Shown here piece after piece: positions 11,691 through 23,504 of a stretch of 64,000 nucleotides of DNA. Position 1 is the stretch's first letter. Each line of letters begins with the position of its first letter. The notes beneath the pieces are model-generated. The model worked only from the letters and a program-made list of their open reading frames with translations. It made no database searches and was not told the origin of the DNA. Both the position numbers and the translations under genes were made by a program. This DNA comes from Alisma plantago-aquatica (lineage: Eukaryota > Streptophyta > Magnoliopsida > Alismatales > Alismataceae), in contig OY856409.1 in the NCBI GenBank assembly GCA_963693085.1, positions 524,605,303 through 524,669,302 on the forward strand, given 5' to 3'.

Positions 11691-13927
11691 ATAGTTGTGG
11701 CAAAGCGTTCGAACAAAGCATCATTCACTAGGCGGAAGCGATCATTAGCAGTGGATTACTGAAAATCACTAAAAATGAAAACCATTTACAAAGAGATCCA
11801 TACACTGGAAAACTCTTTCAAAAAGAACCAAAGTAATTTCATTACATTCGTGTTCACAAGTACATGTCATGTACCATCTCTTCTTGGGGATTACAAGCAT
11901 CAACTGCCCCGTTCAAACTGTACATAGGCAGCATAAGAACCTCGAGGCATCAAGCCAAAATCTCAGATCAGTTTATTAAACTAACTACTGACTCCAAGGA
12001 CTTGATAGTACAGAGACGAGACATAGGACTCTATATACAATATATGACAGCCAGTGCCTCCACCTGAGTGTCACTGTTATCCCTATTGTTGCTGATGTTG
12101 CTCTTCCCCTACTATAGGGTTTCTGCCTCTTCTTACGCATCCACCTAAAAAAATGTTGGTGACCAACTGAGTGAGACCCAGTCCCAGTGAGAGATATAAC
12201 TCTCTACCAAAAACATTATTATTGTAGTTTATTATAATAAAACTGAGCAGAGGAATCATATATATTCAACAGTAGTTAAATCAATGTCTAAATAGGTTAG
12301 AGCAATATTCTTATTCAAAGCATTTCAGCTATAACTTGATAAAGCAGCATGTCACTTATCCAATAAGGAATATGAAGAACATGTATAACTTTTATCTGAT
12401 ATACTAAGCAAGACAACATCAACCAGTAATTCTCATATTTCAACCTTAAGAAAATATGCTACACAGCTGATTATATTTTATAATCATACTTAATGCCCTG
12501 AAGAGATGAAGTATACCGTTCATGCTCCAACCGACCACGATTACGTAAAGCATCAGTACCACACAAGGTCAATGGAAGAGGCGGACTCCAAGACCTCAAC
12601 CTTCTCGGTCAATACAAGATTATATGGAAGAGACATCACGTGTCAAACTGCAAATTAGCTTGCCAGGGTATATTGGCATCTTCGCTATAGAGTTATAGCC
12701 TGCAGCATATACTCTCTTCAGGGTTATGGCTCGTAGCAAATGATTGGTATCATATCATGGAGTCATGTCCTGTAGCCATACTCATATTGGGGTATGGTCC
12801 ATAACCAATCCCGTACATAGGATATAGCCCGCGGCCATTCCTATGGGGCATGAGGATATAATTTCCCAATTACACCCACATATTCAAAAATGTGTGCTCT
12901 GAGTTTAACTCATTTCACCATTCAGCAAATTCTGATGTTGATGGATCTGTGGTCAGGGCAACTACATTATATTATATCACTTGATTTATTAAGTGTATTA
13001 CCATATTCTTTTAGCATCAACAAGTTTCCAAACATTAGTTATTATATTAGTTGCTAGAAAGAATGTGTAATAGTTCCATCAAGTACTGTTCAAACCTTTA
13101 ATAAAGAATTGGGATCTCAATCCCTCATCTCATCAGGGGTATTCTCATCCCTTAATAAACTCATCATTATGATTATAGAAAATGGGTATTCAAGCCCTCA
13201 GTTCATCATAGAACATTTGTTACCATTTATCAGGTAACTAATACCTTCAGGTCGTCTGATCGAGGTAAACATGATACTTGGTTCTTCTCATATGGCTCAC
13301 AAATCCCATTTCATCTCTTATTACCTCTCACTAGGCAACAAAGCATGTTATGCCTCACGAGGCCGATTAACAATAATAAATGAAACATCATAGCTCGTAC
13401 CTGGCTATGCTCATCTTCTCATGATACCTGCACGGTTAGTACACTTGATAACAGTTATTTCAATTTCATATCAGCATCATGCTATACAAAGATAACACCA
13501 CTAATCCTTTATTATGGTCAGGGTTTACCATTTCATGTCAATCAGAGTAAATCATCCCTTTACACAAACTAGGGATAGGTATTCAAATTAGGGTTTCATA
13601 ATACATAGCATCACCCTGGATTAGGGTTTCACATCACAATACCATGTATTAGGGTTTCTCATCACATCATTACCTTTTTCTTATAACATTTCCCCAAAAT
13701 TAGGAATTCATGTAACTTTACCCGAAATTAGGGTTTTCATGAAGCATCCTCTTAAATTAGGGTTTTTTGTTAAATTACCCTGAATTAGGGTTTAGGGTTC
13801 ATCAACATTCTTGATTAGGGCTTCATGATCTCATCATCATGGATCAAACCCTAATTCATACCCTACACCTATTAAAGGTGTCAATGTTGCACATTGCATA
13901 TTGATTATCCAAGTATGAGTTTCCCTC

Positions 13928-16900
13928 TATAACATACCAGAAATAGAATCATATCCTAATAGTTTTATCCTTTTGACTTAGCCAAACAAGGATAAGCTAA
14001 TACATGTAATTAAGAGAATCTAAAATACTTTGTACTTAATAATGACTTGTTTGGATGATAATAATAAATTAAAGAACTTAATCGGATAAATATTTCCCAT
14101 ATGTTCTTAATATAGGGTTATATGCAAAAATACTTCAGTTGGGTTTTTAATAATGGGATTGAAGTGCAAATTGTACACTAAGTAATAAAAACAATAAAAT
14201 ATTTCATCCTAGAACTTTCTAGTGCTTTTTAGAAAATGAAAAAGAAAGGAAATCTCGAAATATACATAAAGGAGATGATAAATGTAGTAATTGGAGATAA
14301 TATGGGATATATTGGATAATAGGAGATAATGTGGAATATATTGTTCCAAAATCACAAATAGAAAACCATGAGATAATTTGATATACAAATTCGTTTTCTT
14401 GATCTAAAAGAAACTTAAGGGCCAAGTATCACCTAATTTGGAAGATAAATGCATATATTAAAGAAAAATAGGAATTATGCCAATAAAGTGAAATAAAATA
14501 TTTAATGCCTTCAAATTGGAAAACTAACTCCAAATTCGTAATCTAAACATAAAAATAAGCCTTTGGGCAAATTTGTAACTAATTTGGATAATGTTTGATT
14601 AATAGGTATATATAGGAGTCAGAAAATGCCTAAAAGGTGTAATTAATAAATAAATATAACTCATGACACCAAAAGTTGGAAATAAAGGCAAATTTGTATT
14701 CAACACACTTAAGTTAACTTATGGATGAAGTTTCATCGAATTTGGTTAATCCATGAGTCATTAATGCATCTAGAAAGAGCAATAAAGAATAAATTAAATA
14801 ACATGGCTAAAGTTGCCAAAAGTGAAATCTAATTGGATATTTGGAATCTACATGTTTAATTTAACTTATGAGCAAAATTTGGCTTAATTTGAATGATGTT
14901 TGAACCCTTATTTGAAGAGAGAGAGAGAGAGAGAGAGAAAGGGACCTTAAATGCAATTATTACTTTATTTATTTGATCGATTTTCCCTGTCACGCTTTTG
15001 ATTTCAGCGCGCCTGATCTAGATCGTGGATTTTAGATCCAACGGTTCCAGGATTGTCACCTAGCTCTGATCATAGTAAGAGTACAGGTTGTTTTCTGTGC
15101 TATTTTTCGGATGATGATATCTCCCTCGATTCTTACTCTTTTTCGACGATTTCTTCACCAATAAGTTCGTGCTTTAATTCCGCATAAGCCTATCTCTTAT
15201 TTACCTGATTTCATTGAGTTTCCTAGAAATGCCCAAACTTGGAGTTCAAGCAACCCCAAGTTGTGCGCGCAGGGGTCTTAAAACCCTAACCCACCTATAT
15301 ATAACCCTACCTGGGTCTCCATTGGCCCTTACTCAACTCTTCTCTCAACCCAATTGAGCCATATCTTGTATGTGTGTTGTCTAAAACAACCGGAATCCCT
15401 ATCGTTTACGGTTGGTTGTTCTCTCTTTCCTCGCCACGTCCGTGTGAATTGAAGGTATGCTCAGTTTCCTTTTTGCTTGGGCTTTCTTTCGGTACCAATA
15501 ACTCAGAGTTTGGTCAAGTTTTGTGAAATCGCCCAATCTCGCCCCCAACCTACTATCGTCGTGCATGCAAGCGGGAGGAAGAAGAAGAAGGCTACTTTTT
15601 TATTTACATTTTTGCCCTTCGTTTTCCTCCTTTAACTGTTTTCAGCCCAGGGGCATTTCTGTCTTTTGCCCTTAATATCTGTTACTTGGGAGCGAGTCAA
15701 CCAAGCCTTGACCCATTGAGTTGGCCAGCATTCATTGGGTCATGTCAAGCCAGGCCCGCTCTCTCTCATTTCTCATTGGACAAACGATGAATTGACTTTT
15801 CCTTGATTTCTGATTGGTCCGTTTTGTAAAATCAATAACTAATAATCCACTGATTAGAAAATTACAAATAAATACTCATTGGAATTAGAAAAATAAGATC
15901 TATGTAGTAACATAATTTTTATGACTAAATAAAATGATTAATAACATGTTTTAATAGATCTAATTAAATAAGGATTAACTTATAAAAATCATAACTAATA
16001 ATATGTAAGTCGGAAAAATATAATAAAATATGTTTTGGATTCCTAATAATATAATATAAAATATGGAATAGTTTTCATAACATAATTCATGTAATGGAAA
16101 AAAGTGGTTTTTAGGGTTTGGTTTATATGTATGAAATTGACATAAAATATATATATGTGTTTAATATGCTCTTTGGTGACCTAGATTTGGATCCAGAAGT
16201 GTTTTGGACTTTTAGACTTTGATATTGAGGTATGTTGTATCCCCTATTCATCTATATTGACAAATTCACCTATCTTTTCTTGAAATTGAGCCTACACAAT
16301 ATGTCTTATCTCTTGTTATCATAGTTCATGTGAACTATCTTGGTTATTGTGATCTTGAATAATCTCTTGGTATCTTGTCTTGTGATATGGTATATTATGA
16401 TCTTATTGATGGTATATGTCCATTGTGATGTGGAGGTTTATTGGTGGTTTCTTTTGTTGTCCATTGTGGCAAATCTTGTTTAATGTGACTATACATTTCT
16501 ACTTGCCACTACATTTACCTGCTATGTGATTCAGTAACCCTAGAGTAGTATAATTGCATTGGTTTTGTCTCATTATCATTTGTAGCAACATTGTGATATT
16601 TTGGATGGTGGATGTGTGGTTCCCCATTCCAGGGTAGCATGTGTGATTTTTGGACCATGTTATATATGTTTGGATGGCGGATGTGTGATTCCCCATGCCA
16701 GGGCAGGATGTGTGATTCTTGGCCCATGTCCCATCAGGTTCAAGATGTGTGATTCTTGGCCATCATTGTCTTTTATAATATTCTAGTGTTATGCTTATCT
16801 CACATGTATGCAGGATGTTGGTCATTATATGTGTGTGTGGCACTTCTTTATTGTTACATATGGCAAGTATCTCTTTCATTATGAATCTTATCTTTTATGC

Positions 16901-17384
16901 CTGTGTGGGTAGTCCTTTTCTTTTACATGGGAAGCATTTATAATTGATGTTCGTATTGCCATATATTGCTCAAGTTTTCTTTAGTATACACATACCAGCT
17001 TTGTGTTGATATATTTCTTTTCTTCTTCTCTTTTGTGGGGTATGCTTCCAACCCCAGGTTAGATCGAGGAGAGTGAACTTCAACATCAATCTTGTAGCTA
17101 AGCTTTGGGAGATTTTAAGAGGTCGTTAGTTGACCCTCGGCTTGGTCTTTGGCTTTTATGTTTAGTTTTCCTTTAGATACCTATATGTGGTGAAGTGTTG
17201 TATCATGTTATCAAGCTTTGTAATTGTTAGATAATATTTCTTTTATGTTGCTACTCATTGTGTAATGATACATACATGTTGAATGAATTGATCTCCATCC
17301 CTTTGGCGAAAATTTTTATGTGGTGTTTTGTTCAAGGGATGTAATCTTTTCTTTCTAGTAGAGGAGTGGTTTCACTTCTTTACA
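13928..17384 (+). repeat. RLG-A left (5') LTR
   Basis: The LTR starts TATAACATACC (the paired LTR has TGTAACATACC, so the first G is mutated) and ends CTTCTTTACA, 3 bases before the primer site. It is 3,457 bp. It differs from the right LTR by scattered substitutions and by a longer GA microsatellite at 14,918-14,938. A TATA-like sequence lies at 15,295-15,306. Confidence 0.92.
15295..15306 (+). promoter_or_regulatory. Candidate TATA box in RLG-A left LTR
   Basis: CTATATATAACC follows an AAACCCTAACCCACC stretch and precedes a pyrimidine-rich leader, a layout typical of the LTR promoter. The same sequence is kept in the right LTR at 20,121-20,132. Confidence 0.5.
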
Positions 17385-17387
17385 GCA

Positions 17388-17400
17388 TGGTATCAGAGCC
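17388..17400 (+). other. RLG-A primer binding site (initiator Met-tRNA)
   Basis: ATGGTATCAGAGCC contains TGGTATCAGAGC, the complement of the 3' end of plant initiator methionine tRNA, immediately inside the left LTR. Confidence 0.9.
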
Positions 17401-17508
17401 ACTAGCAGTCGGTTATCTAACTATTTCAAACCTGTCTCCCTTAGGATGTTTACCTTTGTCTTAGGTTGCTTATACCTAGTGTCCTTGCCTTATGAAGGCA
17501 AAACCCTA

Positions 17509-18571
17509 ATGGCGGGAGATAACTCAACAGCTGACAACCAGTACGGTTATGAGACACCTCAAAACACTAGGTTTGGCCAGGAGACCTCAGCTTCTGCTGG
17601 TTTGGGAGGAGCTATGACTCTGAAGCAAGAGTTGGCCATGTTTCGACAACTCTTTACTTATTCCATGGCGGGAAAGATGAAAGACCTGAATGTACATGAG
17701 AAGCCTAGGGAGTTCTCAATCATGGAGTTCATGAAGATGCAACCACCCTCCTTCAAGGGTGAAGGTGATATAGAGATGGTTGACAAAGCTGATGATTGGG
17801 TGTTAGTCATGGAGAGGACTTTTGATGGTATGGCATGCCCTCCGCATCAAAAGGTTAGGTTTGCTTCCTATGTCTTGGGTGGACCAGCTAGAGTTTGGTG
17901 GAATGGAATTGCAAAGACTAGAGATATCTCAACCATGACCTGGGTAGAGTTTTTGGCTCTCTTCTGTGGAAAGTATATTTGCATTAATTGTTGCCCTAAA
18001 GAAGAAAGAAGTAGAGTTCTACAGTTTGAAGCAGGGTTCCCTATCCATTTCTGCTTATGTGCAAAGGTTTCTGTTGTTGGAGCGTTATGTAGTTGGTTTG
18101 GGTGAGGAACGTAGGGCTGACCTTTTCCTCTAAGGGCTCAACTACAATGTGGGACGTGCTCTTATCCCATAATAGCCCTTGACCTTTCAGAAAATGGTTG
18201 ATAAAGCTTTAGCTGTGGAGTCTTACCCAGGGTTTCAACCTAGGGAGTTTGACAAGAAGAGGAAGTTCTCAGGTGATGAACAAAAAAGGGACAAGTGTAC
18301 TAAGTGCAATGGTTACCATCCTCCAGGAAAGTGTTCTCAGGACAAACCCTATCATAATACTCCAGTGGTATTCCATCATTGCAATGAACTTGGACACGTC
18401 AGACCTCAGTCCCCCAAGCTTCATTTTAGACCTGGACATGTTCCTCAGCAAGAACCTCCTCATAATCATGGTAACAATAATGGCAAGAAGCATGTGGAAA
18501 GGAGAGCTGGAAGAGTTTTTGCTTTGGATGGTGAAGAAGTTAATGATGATCAAGAGAAACTTAACCCATAG
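17509..18571 (+). pseudogene. RLG-A gag, frameshifted and interrupted
   Basis: The likely start is the ATG at 17509 (MAGDNSTADN); an upstream in-frame ATG at 17446 is less likely. The retrotransposon gag core is clear: PPSFKGEGD, then a DDWVLVMERTF helix, then SYVLGGPARVWWNGI. This protein forms the virus-like particle that packages element RNA. Reading shifts by one base near 18,034, and stops occur near 18,132 and 18,174. Downstream, 18,179-18,571 carries the basic C-terminus with a knuckle-like CTKCNGYHPPGKC and a second CCHC knuckle damaged at its first and last Cys (FHHCNELGHVRPQS). No protease or pol follows before the polypurine tract. Confidence 0.8.
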
Positions 18572-18749
18572 TTCCTTAGATTAGTTTTTACAAGTTATGT
18601 TTCCTTTTTGCATGTTGCTTATGTAGTCGGATGTAAGAAGCATAGTTGAGCCTTTGTATCTAAAGCTTAGTTTGATAATAAGATGAATCCTTTTAAGGGG
18701 TGGTGGATAAGTTTTCTTATGGATGTTTTGATTTTGAGGATGAAATCCC

Positions 18750-18766
18750 TTTAAGGGGTGGTGTGT
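18750..18766 (+). other. RLG-A polypurine tract
   Basis: TTTAAGGGGTGGTGTGT lies directly before the right LTR and follows GAGGATGAAATCCC, the motif usual at the 3' internal end of plant gypsy elements and also present in RLG-B. A second AAGGGGTGGTGG lies 56 bases upstream. Confidence 0.75.
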
Positions 18767-21340
18767 TGTAACATACCAGAAATAGAATCCTATCCTAATA
18801 GTTTTACCCTTTTGACTTAGCCAAACAAGGATAAGCTAATACCTGTAATTAAGAGAATCTAAAATACTTTGTACTTAATAATGACTTGTTTGGATGATAA
18901 TAAGAAATTAAAGAACTTAATCGAATAAATATTTCCCATATATTCTTAATATAGGGTTATATGCACAAATACTTCAGTTGGGTTTTTAATAATGGGCTTG
19001 AAGTGCAAATTGTACACTAAGTAATAAAAACAATAAAATATTTCATCCTAGAACTTTCTAGTGCTTTTTAGAAAATGAAAAAGAAAGGAAATCTCGAAAT
19101 ATACATAAAGGAGATGATAAATGTAGTAATTGGAGATAATATGGGATATATTGGATAATAGGAGATAATGTGGAATATATTGTTCCAAAATCACAAATAG
19201 AAAACCATGAGATAATTTGATATGCAAATTCGTTTTCTTGATCTAAAATAAACTTAAGGGCCAAGTATCACCTAATTTGGAAGATAAATGCATATATTAA
19301 AGAAAAATAAGAATTAGGCCAATAAAGTGAAATAAAATATTTAATGCCCTCAAATTGGAAAAATAACTCCAAATTTGTAATCTAAACATAAAAGTAAGCC
19401 TTTGGGCAAATTTGCAACTAATTTGGATAATGTTTGATTAATAGGTATATATAGGAGAGAGAAAATGCCTAAAAGGTGTAATTAATAAATAAATGTAACT
19501 CATGACACCAAAAGTTGGAAATAAAGGCAAATTCGTATTCAACACACTTAAGTTAACTTGTGGATGAAGTTTCATCCAATTTGGTTAATCCATGAGTCAT
19601 TAATGCATCTAGAAAGAGAAATAAAGAATAAATTAAATAACATATCTAAAGTTGCCAAAAGTGAAATCTAATTGGATATTCGGAATCTACATATTTAATT
19701 TAACTTATGAGCAAAATTTGGCTTAATTTGAATGATGTTTGAACCCTTATTTGAAGAGAGAGAAAAAGGGACCTTAAATGCAATTATTACTTTATTTATT
19801 TGATCGATTTTCTATGTCACACTTTTGATTTAAGCGTGCTCGATCTGGACTGTGGGTTTTGGATCCAACAGTTCCAGGATTGTCTCCTAGCTCCAATCGG
19901 AGTAGGAGTACAGGTTGTTTTCTATGCTTTTTTTTTATGATGATATCTCCCTCGATTCTTACTCTTTTTCGACGATTTCTTCGCCAATGAGTTTGTGCTT
20001 TAATTTTGCATAAGCCTATTTGTTATTTACCCAATTTCGTTGAGTTTCCTGGAAATGCCCAAACTTGGAGTTCAAGCAACCCCAAGTCGTGTGCCCAGGG
20101 GTCTTAAAACCCTAACCCACCTATATATAACCCTACCTGGGTCTCCGCTGGCCCTTACTCAACTCTTCTCTCAACCCAATTGAGCCATATATTGTGTGTG
20201 TGTCACCGGAAAACAACCAGAATCCCTGGATTTTGTGGCTGGTTGCTCTCTCTTTCCTCGCCACGTCCGTGTGAATTGAAGGTATGCTCAGTTTCCTTTT
20301 TGCTTGGGCTTTCTTTCGGTACCAATAACTCAGAGTTTGGTCAAGTTTTGCGAAATCACCCAATCTCGTCCCTAGCCTGTTGTCGCCGTGTGTGCAAGCG
20401 GGAGGAAGAAGAAGAAGGCCGCTTTTTATTTACATTTTTGCCCTTCATTTTCCTCCTTTAGCTGTTTTTCTGCCCAGGGAAGTTTCTGTATTTTGCCCTT
20501 AATATCCGTTGCTTGGGAGCGAGTCAACCCAGCCTTGACCCGCTGACTTAGCCAACGTTCATTGGGCCATGTCAGGCCGGGCCCGCTCTCTCTCTCTCCT
20601 TTCTCGTTGGACAAACGATGAATTGACTTTTCCTTGATTTCTATTTGGTCCGTTTTATCAAATCAATAACTAATAATCCACTGATTGGAAAATTACAAAT
20701 AAATACTCGTTGGAATCAAAAAAATAATATCTATCTAGTGACATAATTTTTATGACTAAATAAAATGATTAATAACATGTGTTTTAAATAGATCTAATTA
20801 AATAAGGATTAACTTATAAAAATCATAACTAATAACATATAAGTCAGAAAAATATAATAAAATATATTTTGGATTCCTAATAATATAAAATAAAATATGG
20901 AATAGTTTTCATAACATAATTCATGTAATGATAAAAAGGTGGTTTTTAGGGTTTGGTTTATATGTATGAAATTGACATAAAATCTATATATGTGTTTAAT
21001 AGGCTATTTGGTGACTTAGATTTGGATCCGGAAGTGCTTTGGACTTTTAGACTTTGATATTGAGGTATGTTGTATCCCCTATTCCTCTATATTGAGCAAT
21101 TCACCTATCTTTTCTTGAAATTGAGCCTACACAATATGTCTTATCTCTTATTATCATAGTTCATGTGAACTATCTTGGTTATTGTGATCTTGGATAATCT
21201 CTTGGTATCTTATCTTGTGATATGGTATATTATGATCTTATTGATGGTATATGTCCACTGTTATGTGGAGGTTTGTTGGTGGTTTATTTTGTTTTCCATT
21301 GTGGCAAATATTGTTTAATGTGACTATACTTTTCTACTTC

Positions 21341-21790
21341 CACTAGTACAGAAACAGCGTTCAACGTCGCTTTTAGAGGCGTCGGTTTTTTCATAAAACT
21401 GACGCTACTCATATTAAACGTCGGTTAATAAGGACATTCGACGTCTATATTTGAAGACCAGCCATACACGGGTATCTCTTTTCATTCAGTGTCGGTTGAA
21501 GAAAAGCAACTGACGCCTAAAGTAGCCCGCGAAATCCAATTTTTTCGAGCAAAAAAAATTGCGCCAAAGTATCATATACAAGGTCGGTGTTTTAGCTAAT
21601 AACCGACGCTTAATGAAGATAAAATTTGTGCCAAAAGTTCTAATATGGGCGTCGGTTGTCTTATAATAACCGATGTTATAAGTGTGCGCGCGCCGTCCCC
21701 GCCAAAAATTTTTACACCCTTATTACGTTGGTTTTTTATGGAAACCGACACGGTTAGGTTGTAGTGTCGGTCATTTAAACAACTGACGCT
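21341..21790. repeat. CACTA left subterminal repeat region
   Basis: Repeated GTCGGTT and AACCGACG/ACTGACGC motifs occur in both orientations (for example near 21,378, 21,420, 21,489, 21,580, 21,650, 21,728, 21,765). Similar motifs occupy the right end. In En/Spm such arrays bind the TNPA protein that brings the ends together; that role is inferred here. Confidence 0.7.
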
Positions 21791-21799
21791 TATGTTTAA

Positions 21800-22063
21800 C
21801 TTAACAGCACCAGCGCGATCGAATCTTCCCCTTTCTCTGTTTCATTCCCGATTCTTCTCAGTTAGGTCCGGCGATTTCTTGCTCGTCGTCGCTTGTTGCT
21901 TCCTCTGGTCGTTTCTCGGTGCTGTCGATGGTCGTTGCTCCTCTCCTCTCCTCGCCGCCACCCCCGCCGGTAGCTGCTTCAGTGCTCTCCTCGCAGCCGC
22001 CAGCTTCCCGCCGGTCTCTGCTCCTGGTGGTCACCCACTAGCTGTTCTCCTCTGTCGATCAAG
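21800..22063 (+). other. Candidate GC-rich non-coding leader exon of the CACTA transcript
   Basis: This is a sharply GC-rich, pyrimidine-rich block in AT-rich surroundings. It ends at a consensus donor (TCAAG|GTAACC at 22,064). A matching acceptor (TTTGATCATAG at 23,503) lies one base before the transposase ATG. The simplest reading is a 5' untranslated exon and promoter area followed by a leader intron of about 1.44 kb. An open frame 21,792-22,067 exists but shows no domain. A captured host first exon is possible. Transcript data would decide. Confidence 0.4.
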
Positions 22064-22755
22064 GTAACCCTTCGACCGTCCGCCTTTTTTCCTCCACCGC
22101 TGGCTTTCTTTGCCGCCGCCGACCTGGACCTCACCCAGGCGGAGCCTAAGTAGGTGCCAGGGCACGCCTAGGGTCCCAAGCCCAGGTGCCCTGCCTAGCT
22201 AGGCCTCTTGGCGGATGCTTGGGCGGCGTCGGGGCACGCCTAGGATGCTGCTGGGGTTTGGATTCATCTACTGGATTGAACACTAGATCAACCTATACAA
22301 AGGATGCCCAAAAAATGCACTGATTCACCAAGTCACCCCAAAAGCCATTGAAAAATATTCTGATTGTGTTTATTTATGTATTGATTTCACCAAGCTAGTG
22401 GAATTTTTTTTAAGTTATTTACTGATTGTGTTTATTTATGTACTGATTTTTTTATGATTTATTCATCTACTTATTTGTATTTTTCATCTACTTATTTGTA
22501 TTTTTTGTCTACTGTTTTTTATTTAGTTATCTACTCATTTGAATTTATTTGTGTACTACTTTTGAAATTATATAATCATCAAGTGATGTAACTTTATCAC
22601 AGACTCGTTATGAACCATTAGATCTAGATCTTAGGGTATCTCTATTGTCCTAACTATGAAATTGGTAACTTGTTTCCTTTTTGAGTATATTGACAATGTT
22701 AATCACCTAACTTGAAGAACTAGGATATAAATGATGAAACTAGGATTGTAGGTAT

Positions 22756-23420
22756 AAGAATGACAACACATGTATTTGTTGGCCTAGAAACCCGTCCAAG
22801 ATTTACTCATTAGGAGTAAATCTTGGATAGTCCCCTGTTTGGGATTGTTTTTGAACACCTAATCTCACTTAGGATGTAAGTGTATAATGTGTATTGGGTT
22901 TTTGAGAAAATTTTGGTAGCATTTCCCCGTTTGTTCTCTAAGTACATATGTACTTAGAGAACAATAGGGAAATGCTGCCGAAATTTTCTCGAAAACCCAA
23001 TACACATTATACACTTACTAGTGAGATTAGGTGTTCAAGAATGGGATAGGTGGTACACATTTATTATATATAAGAATGACAGCACATGCATTTGTTGGCC
23101 TATAAACCCGTCCAAGATTTACTCATTAGGAGTAAATCTTGGATAGTCCCTGGTTTGGGACTGTTTTTGAACACCTAATCTCACTTAGGATGTAAGTGTA
23201 TAATGTGTATTGGGTTTTCGAGAAAATTTTGGTAGCATTTCCCCGTTTGTTCTCTAAGTACATATGTACTTAGAGAACAGCAGGGAAATGCTGCCGAAAT
23301 TTTCTCAAAAACCCAATACACATTATACACTTACTAGTGAGATTAGGTGTTCAAGAATGGGATAGGTGGTACACATTTATTATATATAAGAATGACAGCA
23401 CATGTATTTGTTGGCTGAAG
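22756..23420. repeat. Tandemly duplicated 316-bp unit with two hairpins
   Basis: A unit starting AAGAATGACARCACATG begins near 22,757 and again near 23,073, with a third, partial copy near 23,389; the spacing is 316 bp each time. Each unit has a 14-bp perfect hairpin (TCCAAGATTTACTC / GAGTAAATCTTGGA), then a fold-back structure with arms of about 90 bp centred at 22,947 and 23,263 (core GTACATATGTAC). It lies in the presumed leader intron just upstream of the transposase. A fold-back MITE that was later duplicated is the likely origin. Confidence 0.75.
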
Positions 23421-23504
23421 TTTTAACCATGCAAAAATTCTAATCTGTTAACCCTAGACCCTAATCTTGTTGTAATATATACTTGTTTTCTCTTTGATCA
23501 TAGA

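Noticed and set aside
13560..13860. TTAGGGTTT-rich stretch resembling plant telomere repeat (TTTAGGG)
   Set aside because: Spacing is irregular and the sequence is part of the RLG-B LTR, present again at 43,975-44,240; not an interstitial telomere array.
14219..14425. 68-codon minus-strand frame nearly identical to one at 19058-19264, looking like a conserved protein
   Set aside because: The two lie at equal positions in the RLG-A LTR pair, so their similarity comes from LTR identity, not protein selection.
16499..16786. Overlapping frames on both strands with repeated GMGNHTS-type peptides, again at 31371-31642
   Set aside because: They are short tandem repeats inside the RLG-A LTRs.
21792..22067. 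91-codon Ser/Ala-rich open frame at the CACTA left side, possible secreted protein
   Set aside because: GC-rich leader-like DNA ending at a splice donor; no family resemblance. Treated as an untranslated exon.
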